Positions 27,368-35,691 of a DNA stretch of 64,000 bases are shown here, in pieces. The translations under genes and the position numbers were made by a program. Each line of letters opens with the position of its first letter. The stretch's first letter is position 1. Source of the stretch: Cellulomonas soli (lineage in GTDB: Bacteria; Actinomycetota; Actinomycetes; Actinomycetales; Cellulomonadaceae); NCBI RefSeq assembly GCF_013409305.1, contig NZ_JACBZJ010000001.1:310001-374000 (forward strand), read 5' to 3'. The notes beneath the pieces are model-generated. The model did not search any database. It was not told the DNA's origin and was given only the letters and a program-made list of their open reading frames with translations.

Positions 27368-28416
27368 TGCACTACCTCGTCACCGGTCACACCGGGTTCA
27401 AGGGCGCCTGGTTGACGTCGCTGCTCCTCGCGCAGGGGCACCGCGTCTCCGGTCTGGCTCTCGACCCGACGGCGGGGTCCCTCTACGTGCAGGCGGGGCT
27501 CGGCGCCTCGCTCGATCACGACCTACGGGTGGACATCCGCGATGCCGAGGCAACTGCCCGGGCGGTGACGGAGGTCGGCCCGGACGTGGTGCTCCACCTC
27601 GCGGCGCAGCCGCTGGTGCGCGAGTCCTACCGGGACCCGCGCACCACCCACGAGACGAACGTGCTCGGCACGTTCAACGTCCTCGAGGCCGTGCGCTCGA
27701 CCCCGTCGGTGCAGGCGCAGGTCATCGTGACGACCGACAAGGTCTACCGGAACGTGCGGCAGATCTGGGGGTACCGCGAGGACGACGCCCTGGGCGGCGT
27801 GGATCCGTACTCCGCCTCCAAGGCGGCCGCCGACCTCCTGACGCAGTCCTGGATCGCCAGCTCGGGGAGCACCGTTCCCACGGCCATCGCCCGCGCCGGC
27901 AACGTCGTCGGCGGCGGGGACGTGTGCGCCGAGCGGCTCATGGTCGACCTCGTCGCAGCGTTCTCCGCGGGGCGCAGCGTGCGACTGCGCTACCCCGACG
28001 CGGTCCGACCGTGGCAGCACGTGCTGGACTGCCTGAACGGCTACCTCGTGCTCGCGGACGAGCTGCTCGCCGGCCGCCAGGCCGGTGAGGCGTTCAACTT
28101 CGGACCGGGATCCGAGTCGTTCGTGCGGGTCGGCGACCTCGCCACGCGTGTGGCCGACCTGTGGGGCGCAGGGGCGTCGATCGAGCTCGACGAGGACCCG
28201 CAGCCTCACGAGGCCGACCTGCTCGCGCTCGACGCGCGCAAGGCGGAGCTGCTGCTGAGATGGCGTGACCTGCTCTCCTTCGAGGAGACCCTGGCGTGGA
28301 CCGTCAGCTGGGAGAAGGCCGTCCGCTCGGGAGCTGACGCCGCCGAGGTGACCGCGGACCAGATCCGCGAGTTCCTCGCGCGGCGCCCGACGGCGGCAGC
28401 AGGGTCCGCAGCATGA
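27367..28416 (+). CDS. rfbG: CDP-glucose 4,6-dehydratase
   Basis: A 349-residue extended SDR. TGHTGFKGAWLTSLLL (NAD-binding loop) and TTDKVYRN are the signatures that separate CDP-glucose 4,6-dehydratase from its dTDP and GDP relatives. DPYSASKAAAD holds the Tyr/Lys pair, and RPWQHVLDCLNGYL is also typical. It turns CDP-glucose into CDP-4-keto-6-deoxyglucose, the substrate of RfbH. CDP-glucose would come from RfbF, encoded at 42.5 kb in the facing operon. The ATG shares one base with the rfbH stop. The C-terminal 30 residues are Ala-rich and variable. Confidence 0.95.
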   Translation: MHYLVTGHTGFKGAWLTSLLLAQGHRVSGLALDPTAGSLYVQAGLGASLDHDLRVDIRDAEATARAVTEVGPDVVLHLAAQPLVRESYRDPRTTHETNVLGTFNVLEAVRSTPSVQAQVIVTTDKVYRNVRQIWGYREDDALGGVDPYSASKAAADLLTQSWIASSGSTVPTAIARAGNVVGGGDVCAERLMVDLVAAFSAGRSVRLRYPDAVRPWQHVLDCLNGYLVLADELLAGRQAGEAFNFGPGSESFVRVGDLATRVADLWGAGASIELDEDPQPHEADLLALDARKAELLLRWRDLLSFEETLAWTVSWEKAVRSGADAAEVTADQIREFLARRPTAAAGSAA

Positions 28417-29453
28417 ACCCCGTCGCCGCGCGCACCTCGTGCGACCTCGTCGTGGTCGGCGCGGGGCCGACGGGCCTGTTCGCCACGTACTACGCGGGCT
28501 TCCGCGGCCTGTCCGTGCTGCTGCTGGACGCCCAGCACGAGCCGGGCGGCCAGGTCACGGCGTTGTACCCGACGAAGGCCATCCACGACGTGGCAGGCTT
28601 CCCCGCAGTGCCCGGCGCCGATCTCGTCCGCGGTCTCGTGGCGCAGGCCGAGGCCCACGAACCGAGGATGGTCTTCGGCGCCCAGGTCGTCGACCTGGTG
28701 CGCGACGAACGCTCCGGCACCCTGACCCTGTCGCTCGCTGACGGCAGCCAGGTGGACGCGCGCGCTGCCGTCCTGTCGACGGGCGTCGGCGGCCTCCGTC
28801 CTCGGACGCTGCCCGTCGGCCACGGGTGGCACGGTCGCGGCGTCGCCTACACGGTCGGGGATCCGACCGACCACACCGACGAGGACGTGGTCGTGATCGG
28901 CGGTGGCGACAGCGCGCTCGACTGGGCGCTGCAGCTGCAGCCCGTCGCACGCAGCGTCACCGTGGTGCACCGCAGGCGCGCGTTCCGCGCGCACGCCGCA
29001 TCCGTGGCCCGCGCCGAGAAGTGCGGGGTCCGGCTGCTGACCGACTGCGAGCTGCTCGCCATCCACGGCGACGACTCCGTCCGTTCGGTCGTCCTGCGCG
29101 ATCGCGACGGCTCGGAGCAGGAGTTGCCGGCCACCACCGTGGTCGGCGCGCTCGGGCTCGTCACGGCACCCTCACCGTTCGCCGCGTGGGGCCTGGAGCT
29201 CGTGGACCGCAAGCTCGTCGTCGACCAGTCGATGGCCACGAACATCCCCGGTGTCTTCGCGGCGGGCGACGCCACGAGCTACCCCGGCAAGGTGCCCCTC
29301 ATGGCGGTCGGCTTCGGCGAGGCGGCTACGGCCGTGAACAACGCCGCCGTGCACATCGACCCGGAGCTCTCCCTGTTCCCAGGGCACTCCACGGACGAGG
29401 AGCAGGGGACGACCATGGCGTCCGACCCCACCCCGCTCGCAGTGGAGGCCTGA
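28413..29453 (+). CDS. Ferredoxin-NADP+ reductase, thioredoxin-reductase-like (YumC type)
   Basis: A 346-residue flavoprotein. The FAD site is VVGAGPTGLFATYYAGFRG with the acidic strand end LLLDAQHEPGGQ. The NAD(P) site is VVVIGGGDSALDWALQL, followed by VTVVHRRRAFRAH. The second FAD motif is GVFAAGDATSYPGK. The redox CxxC of thioredoxin reductase is absent, and the GGGDSALDWA form is typical of YumC-like ferredoxin-NADP+ reductases. It would pass electrons from NADPH to the ferredoxin encoded 2 bases downstream. Placement directly after rfbG and rfbH suggests it powers the E1 reaction, replacing the usual E3; this is inference. The start overlaps the previous stop (ATGA). Confidence 0.88.
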   Translation: MNPVAARTSCDLVVVGAGPTGLFATYYAGFRGLSVLLLDAQHEPGGQVTALYPTKAIHDVAGFPAVPGADLVRGLVAQAEAHEPRMVFGAQVVDLVRDERSGTLTLSLADGSQVDARAAVLSTGVGGLRPRTLPVGHGWHGRGVAYTVGDPTDHTDEDVVVIGGGDSALDWALQLQPVARSVTVVHRRRAFRAHAASVARAEKCGVRLLTDCELLAIHGDDSVRSVVLRDRDGSEQELPATTVVGALGLVTAPSPFAAWGLELVDRKLVVDQSMATNIPGVFAAGDATSYPGKVPLMAVGFGEAATAVNNAAVHIDPELSLFPGHSTDEEQGTTMASDPTPLAVEA

Positions 29454-29455
29454 CC

Positions 29456-29800
29456 ATGGCATTCGTCATCGGACCGGCGTGCATCGACGCCCAGGACCGC
29501 TCGTGCATCGACGTGTGCCCCGTCGACTGCATCTACGAGGGCGGCCGCAAGACGTACATCAACCCCACCGAGTGCATCGACTGCGGCGCCTGCGAGCTCG
29601 CCTGCCCCGAGCTGGCGATCTTCCCCGCGCGCCGCGCGAAGGGCGACGAGACCCGCGAGGCGTTCCGTGACGGCGAGATCGAGTTCTTCGCGACCGTCCT
29701 CCCCGGCAGGAGCGAGCCGGTCGGCAACCCCGGTGGAGCCGATGCGTTCGGCCCCGTCGGCGTGGACATCCCGCTGGTCGACGGGTGGGACGGCGCATGA
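29456..29800 (+). CDS. 7Fe ferredoxin ([3Fe-4S][4Fe-4S])
   Basis: A 114-residue ferredoxin. Cys9, 17, 21, 25, 40, 43, 46 and 50 repeat the spacing of Azotobacter ferredoxin I shifted by one residue. By that comparison Cys9/17/50 hold a [3Fe-4S] cluster and Cys21/40/43/46 a [4Fe-4S] cluster. Core motifs are CIDVCPVDCIYEGG and ECIDCGACELACP. The C-terminal 60 residues form an acidic tail common in FdxA proteins. It starts 2 bases after the reductase gene and overlaps the next gene, so it is firmly inside this sugar operon. A role as electron carrier to RfbH is the simplest reading. Confidence 0.94.
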   Translation: MAFVIGPACIDAQDRSCIDVCPVDCIYEGGRKTYINPTECIDCGACELACPELAIFPARRAKGDETREAFRDGEIEFFATVLPGRSEPVGNPGGADAFGPVGVDIPLVDGWDGA

Positions 29801-31293
29801 CCGCAGGCACGGCGAGAACCTGGGCCGAGCGGTACGGCTCACTCGCCGTGCTGGGGCTGGGGATCGGGCTCCTCACGCTCTGGGTGGCCGCCAGCTACCT
29901 CGAGCGGGTACCCAGCACGCTCATGGTCTTTCCCCCGGCCGACAACTGGTGCCAGATCGGCACGGAGTCCTTCGGGGTCCACTGCTTCGGTGACTTCGCG
30001 ATCGTCGACGAGCTGTTCGCGCAGGACGCCTGGAACTCGGGCTGGGGCTCGGTGGCGTCCTACCCCGCACTCGCCTGGCTGCCCTCGCTGCTGATCCGGC
30101 GGCTCGGCGAGTCCCTCGGCGGTGGTCAGCTGCCCACGGCGATGTTCCTCGTCGTGGCCGGGTCGTGCCTGCTCGTCCCCGCCGTCTGGGCCGCATGGGG
30201 CAACCTGCGTTCGCGACTGCCCGTGACCGTGGTCCTCGTGGGCGCGTCGACCTCTGCCTTCCTCGTCACCATGGACCGGGCGAACACCGTCGCGCTCACC
30301 GTGCCGGCACTCCTCCTCTTCGCCGTCGCCGTCTCGCGGCGGAAGTTCGGCTGGGTCGGCGTGGCTGTGACCGTGGCCGCGCTGCTGAAGCCTCAGCTCG
30401 CGCTGCTGGCGGTCGTCCTGCTCGCGCACCGGCAGTACCGCACGTTCGTGCTCACCGCCGTGTCGACCGCGGGCTTCACCGTGCTCGGCTTCCTCGCGTT
30501 CCCGCGCTACTTCCCCGAGAACCTCTTCGGCTGGGTCCGCGCGATCTCCGGCTACAGCGACATCCAGTCGATCGATGTCGGGTACCCGGTGAGTCTCGGG
30601 GCCTCGCGCGGCGTGCTCACGGTCGTCGACCTGACCGGTCTCGGTGCGCTGCTGGGTGACGACCGTGCTGCGCTCGTCGACGCCCTCGGGTCCGCCGCCG
30701 GTCTGCTGAACCTGGTCGTCATCGGGCTCCTGGCAGCCGTCATCCTCCTCACCGCTCGCAGGGTCAACCCGCTCTGGACGGTGTTCCTGGCATTCGGCGT
30801 CGTGCTGTACTCGTCGAGCACCGTGTACGTGTACTACCTGTCGATGCTCCTCGCGGTCGCCGCGCTGGTGCTCAGGGATGCACGCACCAGCACGCCGCCG
30901 ACGGGACGGACGTGGGCGGGGACGCTCGACGACGGGCCGGCAACCACGGCATCGAGGATGACCCGTGTGGCCACCGGGTCGCTCGTCGTCGCCACGGTCC
31001 TCGTGCTGGCACCCGTCGTGGTCCCGACGGCAGTCCTGCCCGACGGCCTCGTCGACGCCTGGTCGGTCGGCGGCGTGCCGAGCCTCTACCAGCTGGTGTC
31101 AGGACCCGTCCTGCTCGCGGCGATGGCACTGGTGGCCCTCGGCGCGCTGCGCGCCTGGCGCTCGTCGCGCGCAGGCGACGAGCCGCAGGTCCAGGACGGA
31201 CCCGCTGCGCGGGCCGACGGCGACGAGGTCGAGGCCGACCCGTCGACCGGGACGGTCACCCCGACGCAGCCGACCGCGGAGCCGGCGCGATGA
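29797..31293 (+). CDS. Polytopic membrane glycosyltransferase, GT87/DUF2029-like (GT-C)
   Basis: About 498 residues with 10-11 membrane segments. A loop with an acidic residue follows the first segment (VFPPADNWCQIG). TMDRANTVALTVPALLLFAV and AALLKPQLALLAVVLL resemble the mannosyl/arabinosyl GT87 group, where the K-P-Q motif after an inner helix is common. The last 60 residues are an acidic cytoplasmic tail. Such enzymes use polyprenyl-phosphate sugars on the outer face. The next two genes encode a GtrA-like flippase candidate and a GtrB-like GT2, completing a three-component module. The ATG lies in an ATGA overlap with the ferredoxin gene. Confidence 0.75.
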   Translation: MTAGTARTWAERYGSLAVLGLGIGLLTLWVAASYLERVPSTLMVFPPADNWCQIGTESFGVHCFGDFAIVDELFAQDAWNSGWGSVASYPALAWLPSLLIRRLGESLGGGQLPTAMFLVVAGSCLLVPAVWAAWGNLRSRLPVTVVLVGASTSAFLVTMDRANTVALTVPALLLFAVAVSRRKFGWVGVAVTVAALLKPQLALLAVVLLAHRQYRTFVLTAVSTAGFTVLGFLAFPRYFPENLFGWVRAISGYSDIQSIDVGYPVSLGASRGVLTVVDLTGLGALLGDDRAALVDALGSAAGLLNLVVIGLLAAVILLTARRVNPLWTVFLAFGVVLYSSSTVYVYYLSMLLAVAALVLRDARTSTPPTGRTWAGTLDDGPATTASRMTRVATGSLVVATVLVLAPVVVPTAVLPDGLVDAWSVGGVPSLYQLVSGPVLLAAMALVALGALRAWRSSRAGDEPQVQDGPAARADGDEVEADPSTGTVTPTQPTAEPAR

Positions 31294-31799
31294 GCGAGCC
31301 CCGCTCGTCCACGGAGGCCGTGCACGACGGCACGGACCCTCGCAGCCTCGGACGGCGCCTGCGCGACACCGTCGGGCGCTCCGTCATCGCGCGCTTCGCC
31401 TCGGTCGGTGTCGTCAACACGCTCGTCGACCTGGGCCTGTACGTCCTGTTCCGAGGCCTCGGGATGCCGCTCCTGCTCGCCAACACCCTGTCGACGTCCG
31501 CAGGCATGGCCGTCTCCTTCTTCGGCAACCGGAGCTTCGTGTTCGGCGCCACCGACAACCGACGGCGTGAGATCACGCTCTTCGTGATCGTCTGCGGGCT
31601 GGGCATCTGGGTCGTGCAGCCGGCGGTCATCGCGGGTGTCGGCCGGCTCGCCGAGCTGGCCGGACTGGGCGAGGGCTTCCTTGTCGACACGTCGGCCAAG
31701 ATCGCTGCGATCCTCGTCGCAGCCGTCTGGAACTTCGTCCTGTACGGACGCGTCGTCTTCCGCGGCGGGCGTCCCCCACGAGAGGTCGCCAAGGCATGA
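31290..31799 (+). CDS. GtrA family membrane protein
   Basis: A 169-residue protein with four membrane helices after a 35-residue polar N terminus. ARFASVGVVNTLVDLGLYVLF, STSAGMAVSFFGNRSFVFG and WNFVLYGRVVFRGG are standard GtrA features. GtrA proteins are thought to flip polyprenyl-phosphate-linked sugars to the outer membrane face. It overlaps both neighbours by four bases, between a GT-C-like enzyme and a GtrB-like GT2. It is one of three GtrA proteins in the window (also 40,962 and 51,279). Confidence 0.9.
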   Translation: MSEPRSSTEAVHDGTDPRSLGRRLRDTVGRSVIARFASVGVVNTLVDLGLYVLFRGLGMPLLLANTLSTSAGMAVSFFGNRSFVFGATDNRRREITLFVIVCGLGIWVVQPAVIAGVGRLAELAGLGEGFLVDTSAKIAAILVAAVWNFVLYGRVVFRGGRPPREVAKA

Positions 31800-32809
31800 G
31801 CACCCAACCAGGGTCACCCGCGGACGAGACGGCCGGACCGGCCGAGGTCAGCGTGGTGATCCCCGTCTACCGGGGCGCCACCACCCTGCCCGCGCTCGTC
31901 GCCGAGATGGCGGCGCTGACCGGGAGCACCGCTAGCCCGGACGGCAACAGCTTCCGGATCCGCGAGCTGGTGCTGGTGTGGGACCACGGGCCCGACGAGA
32001 GCGACCGGGTGATCGCCGAGCTGACGGAGACCTACGACTGGGTCCGTGCGGTGTGGCTGTCCCGGAACTTCGGGCAGCACCCCGCGACGATCGCGGGGCT
32101 CGCAGCGACGACCAGCGAGTGGGTCGTCACCATGGACGAGGACGGCCAGCACGACCCGCAGGACATCGGCCGACTCATCGACACCGCGCTGCGCGAGGGC
32201 GTCGAGCTCGTCTATGCCGACCCGACGAACCTGCCTCCGCACTCGGTGGTCCGCAACCTGGGGTCGCGACTGGCGAAGGGCGTCGTGCTGCGGGCTCTGG
32301 TCGGGACGACCCCGACCCCCTTCCACAGCTTCAGGCTGCTGCACGGCGAGCACGCGCGCGCCGTCGCCGCCTACTGCGGGCCGGGTGTCTTCCTCGACAT
32401 CGCCCTGACGTGGGTCGTCGGGCGATCGGTGCAGTGCCCGGTGACCATGCGCTCCGAGGGCCGTGCCGCGACGTCGTACAACATGCGCCGCCTGGTCTCG
32501 CACTTCTGGCGGCTGGTGCTCTCCAGCGGCAACCGTCCGTTGAGGGTCATGTCGGCGGTCGGCGTGGCTACCGCGGTCCTCGGTCTCCTGCTCGCCGTCG
32601 TGCTGATCGCGCAGCGCCTGTTCGGCGGGATCGACGTTCAGGGGTGGACCTCGGTGATCGTCGCCGTCCTCGTGCTCGGCGGGCTCATCCTGACGTCCCT
32701 CGGCGTCATCGCCGAGTACGTCGGCCTCGCTGCCAGCATGTCGATGGGGCGCCCCCTCTTCGTCGCCGTCTCGGCTCCGGACAGCGCTCGCCGTCGGCAG
32801 CCCGCATAG
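31796..32809 (+). CDS. GtrB/ArnC-like polyprenyl-phosphate glycosyltransferase (GT2)
   Basis: A 337-residue protein. The GT-A domain has VSVVIPVYRGATTLPALV, WDHGPDESD, WLSRNFGQHPATIAGLA and VVTMDEDGQHDPQDI, the D-x-D-type metal site of the DPM1/GtrB group. Two membrane helices close the protein (VGVATAVLGLLLAVVLI and IVAVLVLGGLILTSLGVIA). Enzymes of this type move a sugar from a nucleotide donor to undecaprenyl phosphate. With the GtrA gene directly upstream it forms a lipid-linked sugar supply pair. A CDP-linked sugar would be an unusual donor for this family, so its substrate is open. Confidence 0.88.
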   Translation: MSTQPGSPADETAGPAEVSVVIPVYRGATTLPALVAEMAALTGSTASPDGNSFRIRELVLVWDHGPDESDRVIAELTETYDWVRAVWLSRNFGQHPATIAGLAATTSEWVVTMDEDGQHDPQDIGRLIDTALREGVELVYADPTNLPPHSVVRNLGSRLAKGVVLRALVGTTPTPFHSFRLLHGEHARAVAAYCGPGVFLDIALTWVVGRSVQCPVTMRSEGRAATSYNMRRLVSHFWRLVLSSGNRPLRVMSAVGVATAVLGLLLAVVLIAQRLFGGIDVQGWTSVIVAVLVLGGLILTSLGVIAEYVGLAASMSMGRPLFVAVSAPDSARRRQPA

Positions 32810-32811
32810 AC

Positions 32812-33771
32812 GTGACGGACGTCTGGGTGGTCGGCGCGGGTGGCCTGCTCGGCTCCGCGCTCGTCCGGCGCGCCCGTTCGACCGCACGGCTGTTCTCGTC
32901 GGCACGCATCCCGTGGGGCTCGCCGGAGGCGGTCGATGTGCTGCGCGCCGAGGCTGACCGCTTCCACCGGCAGCGGGCCGACGGCCATCCGTGGGTCGTC
33001 GTCTGGGCGGCCGGGGCCGCCGTGATCGCCTCGACTCCGGATCAGCTCGAGCAGGAGCAGCAGGTGCTGCTCGAGTTCGCAGAGGCACTTGCCCGGCGTG
33101 GCGAGCCCCACGGCTGCCTGCTCTTCGCCTCCTCGGCGAGCGTCTACGGCACGAGCCGCGCGGTCGCCTCCGACGAGCTCAGCCCGGTTGCACCGCTGAG
33201 CGGGTACGCGCGTGCCAAGCTCGCCCAGGAGGACGCGTTGCGCGCGATCCTTGCCGGTCGGGTCCCGCTCGCGACCGCACGACTGGCAACCCTGTACGGG
33301 CCCGGCCAGGACGTCACGAAGGGGCAGGGCCTGATCTCGTCGATGTGCCACGAGGCCCTCACGCGGCGCACCGTCTCGATCTTCGTGCCGATGGACACCA
33401 CGCGCGACTACCTCTATACCGACGACGCGGCGACGCGCTGTCTCCATGTCGCGCACACGTGCCTGGCACGTGCGGAGGACGTCACACGCGTCGTGGCGTC
33501 CGGAAGGCCCACCACCATCGGGGAGATCGCCCGGACCGTGCAGGCCGTCGCGCATCGGCGGTCACCGTTGTTGCAGGTCGTCGCCACGGGTTCTGCCCAT
33601 GCCCGCCACGTGGCGCTCAGGACGACCGACCGCTCGCTCGCCGCGCTGCCCACCACCCCGTTGCCGAACGGGGTCGCCGCCGTCTACCGCGACCTGGTGG
33701 GTCGATACCAGCGGGCGTCGACCGCGGGCCCGATGTCGCCGCGCACGCTCAGGTCAGACTCTCGGCGCTGA
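32812..33771 (+). CDS. NAD-dependent epimerase/reductase (extended SDR)
   Basis: A 319-residue SDR. VWVVGAGGLLGSALVRRA is the NAD site; FASSASVYGTSR and YARAKLAQED carry the Ser/Tyr/Lys residues. RDYLYTDDAATRCLHVA is typical of NDP-sugar epimerases and 4-reductases. As the last gene of the rfbH operon it may reduce or epimerise the CDP-4-keto-3,6-dideoxyhexose, or a C-branched derivative of it. It does not show features that single out abequose, paratose or tyvelose enzymes. The GTG starts 2 bases after the upstream stop. The last 23 bases overlap the end of the convergent gene at 33,749. Confidence 0.8.
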   Translation: MTDVWVVGAGGLLGSALVRRARSTARLFSSARIPWGSPEAVDVLRAEADRFHRQRADGHPWVVVWAAGAAVIASTPDQLEQEQQVLLEFAEALARRGEPHGCLLFASSASVYGTSRAVASDELSPVAPLSGYARAKLAQEDALRAILAGRVPLATARLATLYGPGQDVTKGQGLISSMCHEALTRRTVSIFVPMDTTRDYLYTDDAATRCLHVAHTCLARAEDVTRVVASGRPTTIGEIARTVQAVAHRRSPLLQVVATGSAHARHVALRTTDRSLAALPTTPLPNGVAAVYRDLVGRYQRASTAGPMSPRTLRSDSRR

Positions 33772-35038
33772 CTGCGGCAAGGTTGCCCGCCAGCGTCAGA
33801 GCCACGAGCAGTCCGACGAGGGCACCGCTGAGGAGCCGCCAGGCCCGCGCTCTCGTGCTCGGCACGCGAGCGTCGAGGGCCCTCCAGACGGCACCACCTG
33901 CCAGGGCGAGCCCGACCTGGCCGTACACGACAGGCAGATACCCCTGTCCGAGCTCGACGGACTGCTGCCACCGCAGGGTCATCCCGACGAGCACGGACGA
34001 GGACACCCACATCCAGATCCCGAGCACCACCACCGTCCACGCACCGCCACGAGGGACGGCACCGCCCGGGGCGCGTCGCCCTCTCCCGGCTACGAGGTAC
34101 ACGCAGACAGCGGCGGGCACGCCCGCGAGCAGGGTCGTCACGGCCAGCGCACCGACCGTGATCGGCGGCACACCGTCGGCGTGCAGCCACCACTGGGAGA
34201 GCGGGAGCGCTGCCACCATCTGCCGAGCGGTGGTCCTGAGGACGTCGCCGGGCACGAGCGCCACCTGGTAGGCAGGTGCGACACCCACCATCCTGGAGCG
34301 GAGGAACAGCACCCAGGCCGCCTGGAGCACCGCCGGGACGACGAACGCGAGGGCACGCCTCCACCGGCGCGTGAGCACGATCACGAGCAGCACGATCGGC
34401 GGTACGAAGAGGATGACCGTCTCGTAGGTCAGCAGCGCACCGGAGTAGAGCAGGGCCGCGCCGAGCGCCGCCCACCATCGGCCCGACCGCAGCACCAGGA
34501 CCACGGCCGCGAGCGTCGCCGCGGTCGTCAAGGTGAGCAGACCGCTGAACGCCGTGTACGCGTCCGCCCAGACGCGAATCTGCACGAGCCCGAGCAGGAG
34601 GACGGCCGTCACGACTCCCCCGGACCAGGCACGGGACGCGCGGCCGACGAGCAGAGCGGCGGTGAGCAGCGCGAGCGCGAGGGTCGCCACCAGGACCAGC
34701 TTGTAGGCGGCGTGCGTGTCGGCCACGTAGAAGACGGACAGCGTCCAGCTCACGGAGCCGGGGAAGAACCGCCCTTGATGCTCCATCCAGTCGGTCGTGT
34801 TGAACACGATCGCGTGCCACAGCGTCCAGTGGACGCTGGCGAGGTTCTCGTGGACCTGGGAGTTCACGACATCGTCGCCGCGATAGGGGGTGCTGGCGAT
34901 GACCGCTCCGAAGGCCGCCACGAGCCAACCCACGAGGCCCACGACGACCGCCGCCGACACGGGTGCCGGATCGGCGAGGTGGCCGTGCCGTGCGGGCCGG
35001 GCCTCCGGGTCGGCTTGCACGTCCGTCAGCGTGCTCAC
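33749..35038 (-). CDS. Polytopic membrane protein, GT-C-like
   Basis: About 429 residues with 10-11 membrane helices. After the first helix comes STPYRGDDVVNSQVH; a DD pair at this place is typical of GT-C glycosyltransferases. WMEHQGRFFPG follows in the same loop. Middle helices alternate with short Arg-rich loops (VLTRRWRRALAF). It is the last gene of the minus-strand operon, which also encodes GtrA (40,962) and GtrB-like GT2 (41,474), so it may be the outer-face transferase of that module. GTG 35038 overlaps the NUDIX gene stop (GTGA); an upstream in-frame start would lie inside the NUDIX gene. Confidence 0.7.
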   Translation of the reverse strand: MSTLTDVQADPEARPARHGHLADPAPVSAAVVVGLVGWLVAAFGAVIASTPYRGDDVVNSQVHENLASVHWTLWHAIVFNTTDWMEHQGRFFPGSVSWTLSVFYVADTHAAYKLVLVATLALALLTAALLVGRASRAWSGGVVTAVLLLGLVQIRVWADAYTAFSGLLTLTTAATLAAVVLVLRSGRWWAALGAALLYSGALLTYETVILFVPPIVLLVIVLTRRWRRALAFVVPAVLQAAWVLFLRSRMVGVAPAYQVALVPGDVLRTTARQMVAALPLSQWWLHADGVPPITVGALAVTTLLAGVPAAVCVYLVAGRGRRAPGGAVPRGGAWTVVVLGIWMWVSSSVLVGMTLRWQQSVELGQGYLPVVYGQVGLALAGGAVWRALDARVPSTRARAWRLLSGALVGLLVALTLAGNLAAVSAESLT

Positions 35039-35691
35039 GTCGCAGGCTCCGTCGGCAGCTTTCGGGCAAGCCACGGGGCGTCCGCCGCACGCAACGACTC
35101 CGTGTCAGTTCCCGCCACGGCCGCGGCAAGCAGCCCTGCGACCGTGATGCCGTTCTCCAACGAGCCGTCGAGGCACCAGCGCACAGCCTCCTGGAGCGGC
35201 ACCCAGCGCCGCTCCATCTCGGCTTCCTCGTCGAAACGGGCGAACTCCTCGCCTTCGCCGACGGGCACCAGCCCTGTGGCGAGCAGCACCCGGATGGTCT
35301 CGTCGGCCATCCCCGGCGAGGTGAGCAGGTCGACGAGCGTGTGCCACACGGACGCACGCACCCCGCCCTCCTCGTAGAGCTCCCTGCGCGCGGCGTCCGT
35401 GGGTGTCTCGGTCGTCGAGTCGAGCAGACCAGCCGGGATCTCCCACAGGCGCCGTCCGACCGGGTGCCGGTACTGGCGCACCAGGAGGACCCGGCCGTCG
35501 TCGTCGAGCGCGACCACGCCGACCGCGCCGGGGAGCTGGACGACGTCCCGCTGCGAGACGGAGCCGCCCGGCATCTCGACCAGGTCGGACCTGACGGAGG
35601 CCACACGACCCTGGAAGACGTCCCTGCTCTCCACGACCGCGTACCCGTGGCCGGCCGGCACCTCGGGAGTCGGTTGCGCGTCGGGGCTCAT
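35035..35691 (-). CDS. NUDIX hydrolase, ADP-ribose pyrophosphatase-like
   Basis: A 218-residue protein. The NUDIX box reads AGLLDSTTE, then seven residues, then RRELYEEGG, and is complete with its catalytic glutamates. LLVRQYRHPVGRRLWEIPAG before the box is typical of ADP-ribose/NDP-sugar pyrophosphatases. It hydrolyses nucleoside diphosphates linked to another moiety. Standalone ADP-ribose pyrophosphatases are housekeeping genes in actinomycetes, so its place deep in a sugar operon with 4-base overlaps on both sides is notable. It could remove unwanted NDP-sugars, or its presence may only reflect operon history. The ATG is in an ATGA overlap. Confidence 0.88.
   Translation of the reverse strand: MSPDAQPTPEVPAGHGYAVVESRDVFQGRVASVRSDLVEMPGGSVSQRDVVQLPGAVGVVALDDDGRVLLVRQYRHPVGRRLWEIPAGLLDSTTETPTDAARRELYEEGGVRASVWHTLVDLLTSPGMADETIRVLLATGLVPVGEGEEFARFDEEAEMERRWVPLQEAVRWCLDGSLENGITVAGLLAAAVAGTDTESLRAADAPWLARKLPTEPAT

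Noticed and set aside
28413..29453. Thioredoxin reductase
   Set aside because: The CxxC redox motif is missing and the NAD(P) motif has the GGGDSALDWA form of ferredoxin-NADP+ reductases. A ferredoxin gene follows directly.
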